Source: Massilia sp. Root335 (lineage in GTDB: Bacteria; Pseudomonadota; Gammaproteobacteria; Burkholderiales; Burkholderiaceae_D). From it: a DNA stretch of 64,000 bases. Shown here piece by piece: positions 53,471-62,093 of this stretch. The stretch's first letter is position 1. Every line of letters starts with the position of its first letter. Under the pieces are notes generated by a model. That model was given only the letters and a program-made list of their open reading frames with translations, ran no database searches and was not told where the DNA came from. Location of the stretch: assembly GCF_001425685.1 (NCBI RefSeq), contig NZ_LMCY01000026.1, positions 301,973 to 365,972 of the forward strand, in the 5' to 3' direction. The translations under genes were made by a program, and so were the position numbers.

Positions 53471-54571
53471 ATGATGTGGCGCTTTCGACTGTCGCTCCTG
53501 CCCGTCCTCGGCCTCCTCGCCGCCTGCGCCTCGCCCTACCGCCCGCCCGTCGTCGTACGCGACAGCGCGACCTTTCCCGGCATCGCGGGCATCGTCGCGA
53601 TCGCCGGCGCGCGGCCCGTCGACGTGATCCTCGTCCACGGCATGTGTACCCACGATACCGCCTGGGCCGAGCGCCAGATCGACCGCATCGCCGGGATCGT
53701 CGAGGCCCACGCGCCGGCGCCGGCCGTCGCCGATGTCACGCTCGCCGCGCCCGCGCGCATCGCCGTCGTCGAGCGCACGCGCCGGCTGGCGGGCGGCACG
53801 GTCCGCTTCCACGCCCTCGTGTGGTCGCCGCTGACGGCCGGGCTGAAGCACCGGCTCGACTTCGACATGACGGGCGCGCCGACCGATTGCACGGGCGCCG
53901 GCGAATGCAAGCCCAAACGCGCCTGGCTGAACGGCTACGTCAAGGACAACCTGCTGAACGATTGCCTGTCCGACGCCGTCATCTACGAAGGCGCGAGCCA
54001 CGTCGCGATCCGCGATGCGATGATCGAGACACTGGCGCACGTGATCGACAACGATCCGGACAGCGAGGCGCCCCTCGTCATCGTGGCGGAAAGCCTGGGC
54101 AGCAAGATGCTGTTCGACGCCTTGAGCGCCATGCTGGAATCGTGGCAGCCGCAGACCCGGGCGCTGGGCCAGCAGGCGGCGCGCCGGCTCGGCCTCCTGT
54201 TCATGGCCGGCAACCAGTTGCCCATCCTCGGCCTGGCCGAGCAGTCGGCCGGCCAGCGGGCGATTCCCGTGCAGGATGCGCTGCAGCACTTCCTCGAGTT
54301 GCGCCGGCGCCAGCCCAACCGCCGCACGGAAGCCCTGCAGCGCCTGGCAGTCGTCGCGTTGACCGATCCGAACGACCTGCTGTCCTACCGGCTGCTGCCG
54401 GCCCGTTACGCGGCGCCGGACGTGGCCGTGGCGGACGTGCTCGTGTCGAACGACAAGACCTGGCTGGGATTGATCGAGAATCCGATGACGGCGCACCTGG
54501 ACTATCTGGCGAATCCGGACGTGGGCACGTTGATCGCCTGCGGCTACCCATCCGAGGGCGCATGCCGCTGA
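53471..54571 (+). CDS. Alpha/beta-hydrolase-like lipoprotein (366 aa)
   Basis: The N-terminus MMWRFRLSLLPVLGLLAACA is a lipoprotein signal with the lipobox LAAC; Cys19-20 carries the lipid. The mature part shows a hydrolase-like start (VDVILVHGMCTHDTAWAERQ, with the oxyanion HG) and a nucleophile-elbow-like VIVAESLGSKMLFDAL, where the usual G-x-S-x-G reads A-E-S-L-G. A late TDPNDLLSY could supply the acidic residue. The function is unknown; a membrane-attached esterase is possible. GGAGAAACGC precedes ATG. The frame is open upstream, but not used. Confidence 0.75.
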   Translation: MMWRFRLSLLPVLGLLAACASPYRPPVVVRDSATFPGIAGIVAIAGARPVDVILVHGMCTHDTAWAERQIDRIAGIVEAHAPAPAVADVTLAAPARIAVVERTRRLAGGTVRFHALVWSPLTAGLKHRLDFDMTGAPTDCTGAGECKPKRAWLNGYVKDNLLNDCLSDAVIYEGASHVAIRDAMIETLAHVIDNDPDSEAPLVIVAESLGSKMLFDALSAMLESWQPQTRALGQQAARRLGLLFMAGNQLPILGLAEQSAGQRAIPVQDALQHFLELRRRQPNRRTEALQRLAVVALTDPNDLLSYRLLPARYAAPDVAVADVLVSNDKTWLGLIENPMTAHLDYLANPDVGTLIACGYPSEGACR

Positions 54572-54695
54572 CCGTCGCGACACGCTGCCGTGCGCTTGCC
54601 GGCGACGGATGCGCGTACAGTCGAATGGCCGGCAGTGCCATCCCATGCCATCGCGACGACGTGCAGCAACGGGATGAATCGGATGAATCGAGAGC

Positions 54696-54974
54696 ATGAT
54701 GAAAGAATCCCTCCCCACCAATACCTTCCGCGGCCTGCCGCTCACGCCCGAACAGGACAGTGAAATTCGGCACTATATCCACGTCAAGGAACGCAGCGGC
54801 ATCCCGTGGGACACGCCCGAACTCGCGGCCATGCTGGCGGACATGCTCGACCCGCCCGAGCTGGCCTTCGAAGAGCGCCAATCGATCGACGACAGCATGG
54901 AAGCCGAACACGCCACGGCCCAGGAAGGCGCCGACGATGTCCCGCCGCCCGAGGCCGGACGGCACACCACCTAG
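54696..54974 (+). CDS. Hypothetical protein, acidic (92 aa)
   Basis: Not assigned to a family. Visible: a core LPLTPEQDSEIRHYIHVKER followed by GIPWDTPELAAMLADMLDPP, probably two helices, and an acidic tail EEAEHATAQ-like (EAEHATAQEGADDVPPPEAG). No membrane segment, cysteine or known motif. A second ATG directly follows the first (MMKES). It is 124 nt after the lipoprotein gene and convergent with the desaturase gene. Length and codon bias suggest a genuine small gene. Confidence 0.6.
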   Translation: MMKESLPTNTFRGLPLTPEQDSEIRHYIHVKERSGIPWDTPELAAMLADMLDPPELAFEERQSIDDSMEAEHATAQEGADDVPPPEAGRHTT

Positions 54975-54996
54975 CACAAAGGCCGCCGCGGCCTGC

Positions 54997-55027
54997 CAAA
55001 AAGAAAACACCCCTGCGCGAGGGGTGT
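54997..55027 (-). terminator. Rho-independent terminator of the desaturase gene
   Basis: On the minus strand an 8-bp stem (55027-55020 with 55014-55007, sequence ACACCCCT/AGGGGTGT, loop 5 nt) is followed by TTTTCTTTTTGG. Confidence 0.9.
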
Positions 55028-55064
55028 CCGTGATGGCCCGGCCGTGCCGGCCTCGTCCTGATGC

Positions 55065-56276
55065 TTACGCGTAGCTGCGCAGGCGCATCGAAAACTCTTG
55101 CAACGACTTGATACCCGACGCTTCGGCGCGGGCGCACCAGTCCTGCAGCTGGTGCAGCAGCTGGTCGCGGGTCGAGTGCGAGCGTTCCCAGATCGCGCCC
55201 AGTTCTACGCGCATCTCGTGCATCGTTTCCAGGACCTTGCTGTGCTGGAACAGCTCAACCAGCTGGGCCTGTTGCGGCGCCTGCAGCTTGGCCGGTTCGC
55301 GCTGCATCAGCTTGCGCGAGCTCTTGAGGAAGCGCGATTCCAGCTCCGCCTTGTGCTTCAGGTGCTCGACTTCCTCGCGGAACGCGTGCTTGACGGACTT
55401 GGCGTACTTCGCCATCACGTCGTAACGGTTGGCGATGACGGACTGCAAGGTGTCGAAGTCGGCTTCCAGCTTGTTCTTCTGCAGTCTCGGCTTGGGAATG
55501 GTCTTCTTGACCTTGGCCAGGCCAACCATTTCCATCGCGCGGATATAGGCCCAGCCGATGTCGAACTCGTACCACTTGCTCGACAGCTTGGCCGACGTCG
55601 CGAAGGTGTGGTGATTGTTGTGCAGCTCTTCGCCGCCGATGATGATGCCCCAAGGCACGATGTTCCTGGCCGCATCGTTGCAGTCGTAATTGCGGTAGCC
55701 CCAATAGTGGCCGATGCCGTTGATGATGCCGGCCGCCGTGATCGGGATCCACAGCATCTGCACGGCCCAGATCGTGATGCCGAGCACGCCGAACATCGCG
55801 ACGTTCAGCGGCAGCAGCATCGACACGCCGAGCCAGCTGTAGCGCGTGTACAGCTTGTTCTCGATCCAGTCGTTCGGGCAACCGTGGCCGTATTTGTCGA
55901 GGGTTTCCTGGTTCTTCGTTTCGACACGGTACAGCTCCGCGCCGCGCAGCAACACTTCCTTGATACCGCGCGTCACCGGGCTGTGCGGATCTTCCACCGT
56001 CTCGCACTTGGCGTGGTGCTTGCGGTGCACGGCAGCCCATTCCTTGGTTACCTGGCCGGTGGTCAGCCACAGCCAGAAGCGGAAGAAGTGGCTCGCGATC
56101 GGATGCAGTTCCAGCGCGCGGTGCGCCTGGTGGCGGTGCAGGTAAATCGTCACGCCGGCGATCGTGATGTGCGTCACGATCAGCGTGTACACGACCATCT
56201 GCCAGACCGACAGGTCGAACAGACCGCCGTCCAGGAAGGACAGGCCGGTGTGCAGGATGTTGCTGAGAAAATTCAT
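55065..56276 (-). CDS. Fatty acid desaturase, delta-9 acyl-CoA/acyl-lipid type (403 aa)
   Basis: Membrane di-iron enzyme introducing a cis double bond in fatty acyl chains. The three histidine boxes are complete: LHRHQAHRA (residues 46-54), HRKHH (84-88) and HNNHH (219-223). Membrane helices are around 25-45, 60-75, 148-170 and 175-190. The C-terminal ~140 residues (after 260) form a charged helical extension (KHAFREEVEHLKHKAELESR) common to this betaproteobacterial subgroup. Often tied to cold adaptation. No partner reductase adjoins. It has its own terminator. Confidence 0.93.
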   Translation of the reverse strand: MNFLSNILHTGLSFLDGGLFDLSVWQMVVYTLIVTHITIAGVTIYLHRHQAHRALELHPIASHFFRFWLWLTTGQVTKEWAAVHRKHHAKCETVEDPHSPVTRGIKEVLLRGAELYRVETKNQETLDKYGHGCPNDWIENKLYTRYSWLGVSMLLPLNVAMFGVLGITIWAVQMLWIPITAAGIINGIGHYWGYRNYDCNDAARNIVPWGIIIGGEELHNNHHTFATSAKLSSKWYEFDIGWAYIRAMEMVGLAKVKKTIPKPRLQKNKLEADFDTLQSVIANRYDVMAKYAKSVKHAFREEVEHLKHKAELESRFLKSSRKLMQREPAKLQAPQQAQLVELFQHSKVLETMHEMRVELGAIWERSHSTRDQLLHQLQDWCARAEASGIKSLQEFSMRLRSYA

Positions 56277-56431
56277 CGATACTCCACTAAGGATGACTAG
56301 GGTCGTGCCGTTCTTTCTATGGAACAGTCGCTATGACAAGAGTGTCACGCAATGGTGCATGACGCAAACACGCATTTTAACGTGGAACCTATGCCGCACG
56401 GCACGTATTGACGCAATCAAAGCGCGCCCGT

Positions 56432-57769
56432 CTAAGAATTCTGCGCCGGCTGCGTGATTCGCGCCACAACGGATGCTATATGGGAATCAAGGAGCCGGGT
56501 ATCAACGGACGGAAAGCCCAATTTGACGGTACCGGACTGCACCAGGCAATAGATCTTCTTATTTATTTCCGAAACGACACCGCCCTGCCCGTTCTCCGGA
56601 TCGGCGATCCAGAACCCGAGGTCGAGCTCGTAGCCGTCCGGCCCGAAGCGCGACAGCGATATGCCGGGCGCCGGGTCCTCCAGCACGCGCGGCGTGCCGA
56701 CCGCCTGCGCGACCAGCAGCGGCATCGCCTGGTCCAGGTCCGAGCCGTACGCGAGCGTGACCTTGGTCGAGGCGCGCACGCGCCGCGTCGTCAGCGACTG
56801 GTTCTGCACCGGGCCGGAAATCAATAATTCGTTCGGCAGCACGGTCTCCACGCCGTCCAGCCCCTGCAGCACCGTGTAGCGCGTGTTGATCTGGGTGACT
56901 TTGCCGGTGAACGTGCTGACCGAGATCATGTCGCCGATCGAGAGGCTGCGCTCGAGCAGGATGATGAAGCCGGACACGTAGTTGCTGGCGATCCTTTGCA
57001 TACCGAGACCGAGGCCGACGCCCAGCGCGCCGCCGAACACGGACAGCACGGTAAGGTCAATGCCCACCAGATTCAGGCTCAGCAGCACCGCGGAGACGAT
57101 CAACAATGCGCGGCTCAGGCGCGCCAGCGCCACCCGCAGCGAGCTGTGCAGGGCATGCACGCCCATCAGGCGCTCTTCCAGCGCGGCGCCGGCCCACAGC
57201 GCGAGCACCAGCGCCACGACGACGGAGGCGATGGCCTGCAGGATATCCGCCAACGTCACGCTGCTCGATTTCTTGGGGCCGAACTGGATCTTGTAGCTGT
57301 CGAGGAAATCGAAGATGTCCGGCCACAGCCCCGTGATGTACAGCACGACGGCCAGCCAGGCGACGAGCGCGAAGATCTTCTCGAACGTGACGAGCGCCTG
57401 CCCCAGCTGACCGCGGCGCGCGAACACGCGGCGCAGCAGGTAGAACACGAGGCGGATCGCGGCAAGCGACCAGAACACGGGGATCGCCACTTTGACGATA
57501 TTCGTGTGGAAGTGGCTTTTAGTCAGCAGCAGCTGTGCCAGGTACAGCAGGCCCACGACGAGCAGCGGCGCCACGACGCGCGTAAAACTTTCCACGCCCG
57601 TGTGCAGCAGGCTGCCGTCCTCGCCGCGGCGGCGGCGCCACCACATGCGCACCAGTTGCGCGCTGAGCCAGCCGAACAGGATGCAGGCGACGATCGCCCC
57701 GATCTGCCACGGCATGCCGGGGCGGGTCAGGTCGTCGAACAGATCGTCGATCAGGCTGGTCAGCGGCAT
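56432..57769 (-). CDS. MscS-family mechanosensitive channel (445 aa)
   Basis: Inner-membrane channel with the conserved pore helix and beta domain: GGALGVGLGLGMQRIASNYV (about residues 250-270) followed by SGFIILLERSLSIGDMISVS. At least five more membrane helices precede it, so it is larger than E. coli MscS (286 aa) and belongs to the YjeP/YbdG-like or YnaI-like group. The C-terminal domain ends VDTRLLDSHIASVVARITQP. It follows rsmB by 9 nt as last gene of a minus-strand group. Confidence 0.92.
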   Translation of the reverse strand: MPLTSLIDDLFDDLTRPGMPWQIGAIVACILFGWLSAQLVRMWWRRRRGEDGSLLHTGVESFTRVVAPLLVVGLLYLAQLLLTKSHFHTNIVKVAIPVFWSLAAIRLVFYLLRRVFARRGQLGQALVTFEKIFALVAWLAVVLYITGLWPDIFDFLDSYKIQFGPKKSSSVTLADILQAIASVVVALVLALWAGAALEERLMGVHALHSSLRVALARLSRALLIVSAVLLSLNLVGIDLTVLSVFGGALGVGLGLGMQRIASNYVSGFIILLERSLSIGDMISVSTFTGKVTQINTRYTVLQGLDGVETVLPNELLISGPVQNQSLTTRRVRASTKVTLAYGSDLDQAMPLLVAQAVGTPRVLEDPAPGISLSRFGPDGYELDLGFWIADPENGQGGVVSEINKKIYCLVQSGTVKLGFPSVDTRLLDSHIASVVARITQPAQNS

Positions 57770-57778
57770 GGGCCCCGG

Positions 57779-59089
57779 TTATTCCGAAACGGAGTCCGAG
57801 GCAGCGTCGTCGGATTCCTCCGCAACGGCCTTGGGCGGCGCAGCCTTGCGCTCCAGCACGGCGGCAAAGAAGCCGTCGGTGCCATGCTTGTGCGGCAGCA
57901 TTTTGAGGTAGTCGCCCATCTCCAGCGGAATGCGCTGTTCAGCCAGGACCTTGTTCACCGGCACCAGTTCGAAATCCGGATGCGATGCGAGGAAACCCTG
58001 CACGATGCCCTCGTTTTCTTCGTCCAGCAGGCTGCAGGTCGCATAGACGAGGCGGCCGCCGAATTTCACGAGGCGCGCGGCGCCGTCCAGGATCGACGCC
58101 TGCTTTTCCGTCAGCTCGACGATGCCCTCGGGCTGCTGGCGCCATTTGACGTCCGGATTGCGGCGCAGGGTGCCCATGCCCGAGCACGGCGCGTCGACGA
58201 GCACGCGGTCGATCTTGCCGGCCAGGCGCTTCACCTTGGCGTCGCGCTCGTGCGCGATGACGACCGGATGCACGTTCGACAGCCCGCTGCGCGCCAGGCG
58301 CGGCTTCAGCTTCGTCAGGCGCTTTTCCGACACGTCGAAGGCATACAGGCGGCCGGTGCTGCGCATGATCGCGCCGATGGCCAGCGTCTTGCCGCCGGCG
58401 CCGGCGCAAAAGTCGACGACCATCTCGCCGCGGCGCGCACCCAGCAACTGGGCCAGCACCTGGCTGCCCTCGTCCTGCACTTCGATCGCGCCTTCCTTGA
58501 ACAGCGGCAGGTTCTGCAGCGTCGGCTTTTTCCTGATGCGCAGGCCCAGTGCGGAATACGGGGTCGGCTCGGCGATGATCGGCGCCGTCGCCAGTTCGGC
58601 GATGACCTTGTCGCGGTCGGACTTCAGCGAATTCACGCGCAGGTCCAGCGGCGCCGGCGTGTTCAGCACGGCGGCCAGGGCCTGCGTCTCTTCCTCGCCG
58701 TACTGGGCGACGAACTTGTCGTACAGCCAGTCGGGCAGGTTGGCCAGTTTCTTCGGCGGCAGCAGGCTGCGGTCGATCTCGTTGATCCGCGTCAGCAGGG
58801 CCGTTTCGTCTTCCGTCAGGCCGCCCAGCGAGTCGGCGCCGATCGCTTCCGCCATGCCCAGCACGGTGAGGCGGCGCATCGTGGCGCCCGTACCGGCGAA
58901 ATCGGTAAAGAAGGACTTGTTGCGCAGGACGGAATAGACACATTCGGCAATGGCGCCGCGTTCACGGCCGCCGAGGCGGGGATGGTCCTTGAAGTAGCGC
59001 GACAGGGTGACGTCGGCGGGGGACATAAAGCGCAGGATCTCGCGCAATACCTCTTCAGCATTGCCGAGTATCGCGGGTGGCAATCTCAT
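57779..59089 (-). CDS. RsmB/NOP-family SAM-dependent RNA methyltransferase (436 aa)
   Basis: Cytosine-5 RNA methyltransferase of the NOL1/NOP2/Sun family. The AdoMet domain has VVDFCAGAGGKTLAIGAIM, then VLVDAPCSGMGTLRRNPDVK with one catalytic Cys in the PCS motif and ATCSLLDEENEGIVQGFL with the second. An N-terminal NusB-like or helical region covers about residues 1-140. Whether it modifies 16S rRNA C967 (RsmB) or another position cannot be decided; the N-terminal domain is shorter than E. coli RsmB. It follows purN by 18 nt. Confidence 0.92.
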   Translation of the reverse strand: MRLPPAILGNAEEVLREILRFMSPADVTLSRYFKDHPRLGGRERGAIAECVYSVLRNKSFFTDFAGTGATMRRLTVLGMAEAIGADSLGGLTEDETALLTRINEIDRSLLPPKKLANLPDWLYDKFVAQYGEEETQALAAVLNTPAPLDLRVNSLKSDRDKVIAELATAPIIAEPTPYSALGLRIRKKPTLQNLPLFKEGAIEVQDEGSQVLAQLLGARRGEMVVDFCAGAGGKTLAIGAIMRSTGRLYAFDVSEKRLTKLKPRLARSGLSNVHPVVIAHERDAKVKRLAGKIDRVLVDAPCSGMGTLRRNPDVKWRQQPEGIVELTEKQASILDGAARLVKFGGRLVYATCSLLDEENEGIVQGFLASHPDFELVPVNKVLAEQRIPLEMGDYLKMLPHKHGTDGFFAAVLERKAAPPKAVAEESDDAASDSVSE

Positions 59090-59107
59090 GGTGTTCCTTG
59101 AATAAAG

Positions 59108-59719
59108 TCAGGGGGTCGCGGCGATCCGGACCTCGCCGCCTTCGATGCTGAGCCTGTCTTCGATGAACAGGCGCACCGCTTGCGGATAAATGACGTGTTC
59201 CTCGGCCAGCAGGCGTTCGGCCAGGCTGTCCTCCGTGTCGCCCGGCAGCACGGGAATGCGGGCCTGGATCACGGCCGGACCGTGGTCCAGCTCGGCGGTG
59301 ACGAAGTGCACGGTCGCGCCGTGCTCTTCCACGCCCGCGTCCAGCGCCTGCCGGTGCGTGTGCAGTCCGGGGAACAGCGGCAGCAGCGACGGATGGATGT
59401 TCAGCATGCGGCCCGCGTAGTGCTCGACGAACGGTGCCGTCAGGATGCGCATGAAGCCGGCCAGCACGACGAGGTCCGGTGCGAACCGGTCGATCGTGTC
59501 CTGCAGGGCGGCGTCGAACGCGTCGCGGGTCGAAAATTCCTTGTTGGGGACGACGGCGGTCGGAATGCCGTGCGCCTGCGCAAATGCGAGGCCCTTGGCG
59601 TCCGGCTTATTGCTGATCACGGCGGCGATGCGGGCCGGCCAGGCTTCGGCCTGCTGTGCGCGCACGATGGCTTCCATGTTGCTGCCGCGGCCAGAAATAA
59701 GGATCACGATATTTTTCAT
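59108..59719 (-). CDS. purN: Phosphoribosylglycinamide formyltransferase (203 aa)
   Basis: Folate-dependent enzyme of purine synthesis (GAR transformylase). The substrate loop NIVILISGRGSNMEAIV at the N-terminus, AGFMRILTAPFVEHYAGR, and the active-site block MLNIHPSLLPLFPGLHTHRQ with the catalytic Asn and His are all seen; the later VTAELDHGPAVIQARIPV includes the catalytic Asp. Start MKNIVIL at 59719; the longer open frame upstream lacks homology. It follows the barstar-like gene by 76 nt. Confidence 0.96.
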   Translation of the reverse strand: MKNIVILISGRGSNMEAIVRAQQAEAWPARIAAVISNKPDAKGLAFAQAHGIPTAVVPNKEFSTRDAFDAALQDTIDRFAPDLVVLAGFMRILTAPFVEHYAGRMLNIHPSLLPLFPGLHTHRQALDAGVEEHGATVHFVTAELDHGPAVIQARIPVLPGDTEDSLAERLLAEEHVIYPQAVRLFIEDRLSIEGGEVRIAATP

Positions 59720-59795
59720 AAGCGCGCATTGTAACCCGAGCCGGTGGGTGGGCCCAAGGAAAGGGAATGGCGGCAGGCCGCGCCAACAACGCTTG

Positions 59796-60245
59796 TTATT
59801 CGAACGGGCGCGCGCCCACCCAACCCACGGATTGGAGCGATTGGGGCTCTTCGAACGAATAAAACACGCGGAACGGGACTTTTTTCTCGGCCCAGAATTC
59901 GGCCGCGTCGCGGAATACGTCGAGCAGGGTTTCGCGCGCTTCCTTGTCGAATTTTTGCGTATTCGGCAATTGGTCCAGCACGGCGATGAAACCGGGTTGC
60001 GGTCCGGCCTCGGCAATGACTTCGGTGAGGCAGTTGCGCAGCGCGTCGAAATTCTTGCTGCACGGTTTGGGGAAAAAGAATTGCTCGCCGATGCGGGCGC
60101 AGACCTGCTGCTTCGTCAGCGCGTTCGTGCACAGCGCATAGAGAAAGTGATGACCCAGGCGCACCGCCTCCTTCTGCAGCTCCGGGGCACGGTAAGCGCG
60201 GATGGACTGCACAAGATTCGGCGGTACTCTCATCAACAAACTCAT
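59796..60245 (-). CDS. Barstar-like protein (149 aa)
   Basis: Resembles the barstar (barnase inhibitor) family: the core FFPKPCSKNFDALRNCLTEV (about residues 57-75) matches the ...NxDALxDxL signature at 65-72, followed by a central helix FDKEARETLLDVFRDAAEFW and a beta strand VPFRVFY. An N-terminal extension of about 45 residues precedes it. No ribonuclease toxin gene is adjacent, so it may be an orphan immunity or regulatory protein. It is the first gene of a group with purN, rsmB and mscS. Confidence 0.7.
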   Translation of the reverse strand: MSLLMRVPPNLVQSIRAYRAPELQKEAVRLGHHFLYALCTNALTKQQVCARIGEQFFFPKPCSKNFDALRNCLTEVIAEAGPQPGFIAVLDQLPNTQKFDKEARETLLDVFRDAAEFWAEKKVPFRVFYSFEEPQSLQSVGWVGARPFE

Positions 60246-60635
60246 TTTTTCCTCAAGTCACCCAGTCTGGTTCTGTTGCTCCAGCGCGCGGTGGTTTGTG
60301 GAAGCGGCGGGCTTGTTCGCTTTCTCCTGGTCTCGTTTCCACGCGCCAATAAAACCCTAAGTCTCCTAAGGGTAACGTTTTGTGGTAATCGAATCAACCC
60401 GAATATGGACGAGCCGGCCATATTTGTAAAAAAAGACGAGTTTTTTCATCCATTGTTGGCGCTTTTTCCACGCTTTTCTCCTCTGAACGCGCGGTTTAAC
60501 GCGACTACCTGCTGTTACATTTTGTTGCCACACGGATCGTAATAGAAGACCAAGTAGCGCTAAGATTCAAGTGTGGCGAATCGCCTTTGACCAATATGCC
60601 AACAGATCCGCAGCACCACCAGAACGAGGTATGAC
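60246..60635. other. Intergenic region between barstar-like and glycine-zipper genes
   Basis: 390 nt between divergent genes, with lower G+C than average. No gene was recognised. Visible elements are an ACCCT/AGGGT imperfect hairpin near 60356-60375 and poly-T/A stretches around 60427-60450. Promoters for both directions are expected here, but none can be fixed. Confidence 0.4.
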
Positions 60636-61157
60636 ATGAACTTGAAAGCCAAACTGATTCTTTCCGCCTTGGGCGTGTGCGCCCTGCCGCTGGCTCAAGC
60701 CCAGGCTGGCGATTTCGAAGACTTCGGCCGCGTGGTGCGCGTCCAGCCGCGCATCGAGCAGGTGCGTACGCCGCGCCAGGAATGCCGTACCGACTATGTC
60801 CAGGCCCCGGTCCAGCAGCAGCGCAGCCAGGCCGGCACGGTCATCGGCGGCATCGCCGGCGCCCTGCTGGGTAGCCAGGTCGGCGGCGGCAACGGCAGGG
60901 TGGCGGCCGCCGCGGCCGGCGCGATCGCCGGCGGCATGGTCGGCGACAACGTCGACAACAACGGCCGCAATTACGCGCCGCAAGTGCAGGAACAGGCCGT
61001 GCAGCGCTGCCGCACCGTCGACTCCGTCCAGGAGCGCACCAACGGCTACGACGTGACCTACGATTACCGCGGCCACAGCTACACGACCGTCATGAACCGC
61101 GACCCTGGCAACCGTGTGCGCCTGCGCGTGTCGGTCGAGCCGGACCAGTACCAGTAA
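60636..61157 (+). CDS. Glycine-zipper 2TM outer-membrane-type protein (173 aa)
   Basis: Exported protein with a signal peptide MNLKAKLILSALGVCALPLA (cleavage likely after AQA). The centre holds a glycine zipper (GTVIGGIAGALLGSQVGGGN and AGAIAGGMVGDNVDNN, about residues 67-108), the Rick_17kDa/2TM fold found in outer-membrane lipoproteins, although no lipobox Cys is present. The flanks have paired cysteines (QECRTDY and QRCRTVD). The C-terminus YDVTYDYRGHSYTTVMNRDP is a common domain end. The role is unknown, probably envelope stress or integrity. Confidence 0.85.
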   Translation: MNLKAKLILSALGVCALPLAQAQAGDFEDFGRVVRVQPRIEQVRTPRQECRTDYVQAPVQQQRSQAGTVIGGIAGALLGSQVGGGNGRVAAAAAGAIAGGMVGDNVDNNGRNYAPQVQEQAVQRCRTVDSVQERTNGYDVTYDYRGHSYTTVMNRDPGNRVRLRVSVEPDQYQ

Positions 61158-61226
61158 CACTTCTTCCGGCGCGGGGGACCGCCCCCCTTCCCCGAGCCGT
61201 CGGCTTCCTCCGCAGCGTCTGCTGCC

Positions 61227-61253
61227 ATCCACAGCGCTTCTTGCGCTGTGGAT
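61227..61253 (+). terminator. Perfect hairpin after the glycine-zipper gene
   Basis: ATCCACAGCGC (61227-61237) and GCGCTGTGGAT (61243-61253), 11 bp with a 5-nt loop. No T-tract follows, so it may be a rho-assisted stop or mRNA 3' protection. Confidence 0.55.
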
Positions 61254-61292
61254 TCCCGCCCCCGATAATAGGATGTTCCCTTCGCTCATCCT

Positions 61293-62081
61293 ATGCTCAT
61301 CAAACGTAAATCCATCGAACAGGCCGAATCGTCGCGCCGCCCCGCCCGCAAGCCCAGGTTTGCGCCCGTCACCCTGTCCGAGCAGGACGGTGTGCGCTTC
61401 CTACATTTCGGTACCGAATGGGTGCAAGGCGCCATGCGCATCCGCAAGCCGGACTGGCCGGAACTGGAATACGCCCAGCAGATGATGGCCTGGATGCTCT
61501 TCATCGACGCGCCGCAGGCCATCGCCCAACTCGGCCTCGGCGCAGCGACTTTGACCAAATTCTGCTACCGCCAGTTCCCGCAGGCGCGGGTGACGGCCGT
61601 CGAACTGAATCCGTCCGTCGTCGCGATCTGCGCCTCGATGTTCAAGCTGCCGCCGGAAGACGGGCGCCTGCGCGTGCTCGAGATGGACGCGCTGGACTTC
61701 GTGCTCGACGAGGCCAACCACGGCGCGCTCGACGTGCTGCAATGCGACCTGTACGACGCGACGGCGCGCGGCCCCGTGCTCGACACGCCCGAGTTCTACC
61801 AGGCCTGCGACGCCTGCCTGACGGACCGCGGCATCATGACGGTCAACCTGTTCGGCGACCACCCGAGCTTCGCGAAAAACATCAAGGCGATGCGCTTCGC
61901 GTTTGCCCACGTGATCTGCCTGCCTGAAGTCCACGAGGGCAACGTCGTCGCACTGTGCTTCAAGACGAAGCCCGACCTCGATCCGGACCGCCTCGCCGCG
62001 CGCGCCGCGCAGATCGTGGCGGCGACCAGGCTGCCGGCCAAGTCGTGGGTCAAGGGCATCGCGGCGGCCGGCAAAAACTAG
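61293..62081 (+). CDS. Spermidine synthase-like methyltransferase-fold protein (262 aa)
   Basis: Rossmann protein of the polyamine synthase/SpeE-like group. The cofactor region reads AIAQLGLGAATLTKFCYRQF (about residues 77-96), then VTAVELNPSVVAICASMFKL, and VLEMDALDFVLDEANHGALD with the acidic residue after strand 4. The aminopropyl-transfer motif is incomplete, so the reaction is not certain. A basic N-terminus (KRKSIEQAESSRRPARKPRF) precedes the fold. It is 12 nt upstream of the ATPase gene and probably cotranscribed. Confidence 0.85.
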   Translation: MLIKRKSIEQAESSRRPARKPRFAPVTLSEQDGVRFLHFGTEWVQGAMRIRKPDWPELEYAQQMMAWMLFIDAPQAIAQLGLGAATLTKFCYRQFPQARVTAVELNPSVVAICASMFKLPPEDGRLRVLEMDALDFVLDEANHGALDVLQCDLYDATARGPVLDTPEFYQACDACLTDRGIMTVNLFGDHPSFAKNIKAMRFAFAHVICLPEVHEGNVVALCFKTKPDLDPDRLAARAAQIVAATRLPAKSWVKGIAAAGKN

Positions 62082-62093
62082 CGTCCTCTGACC

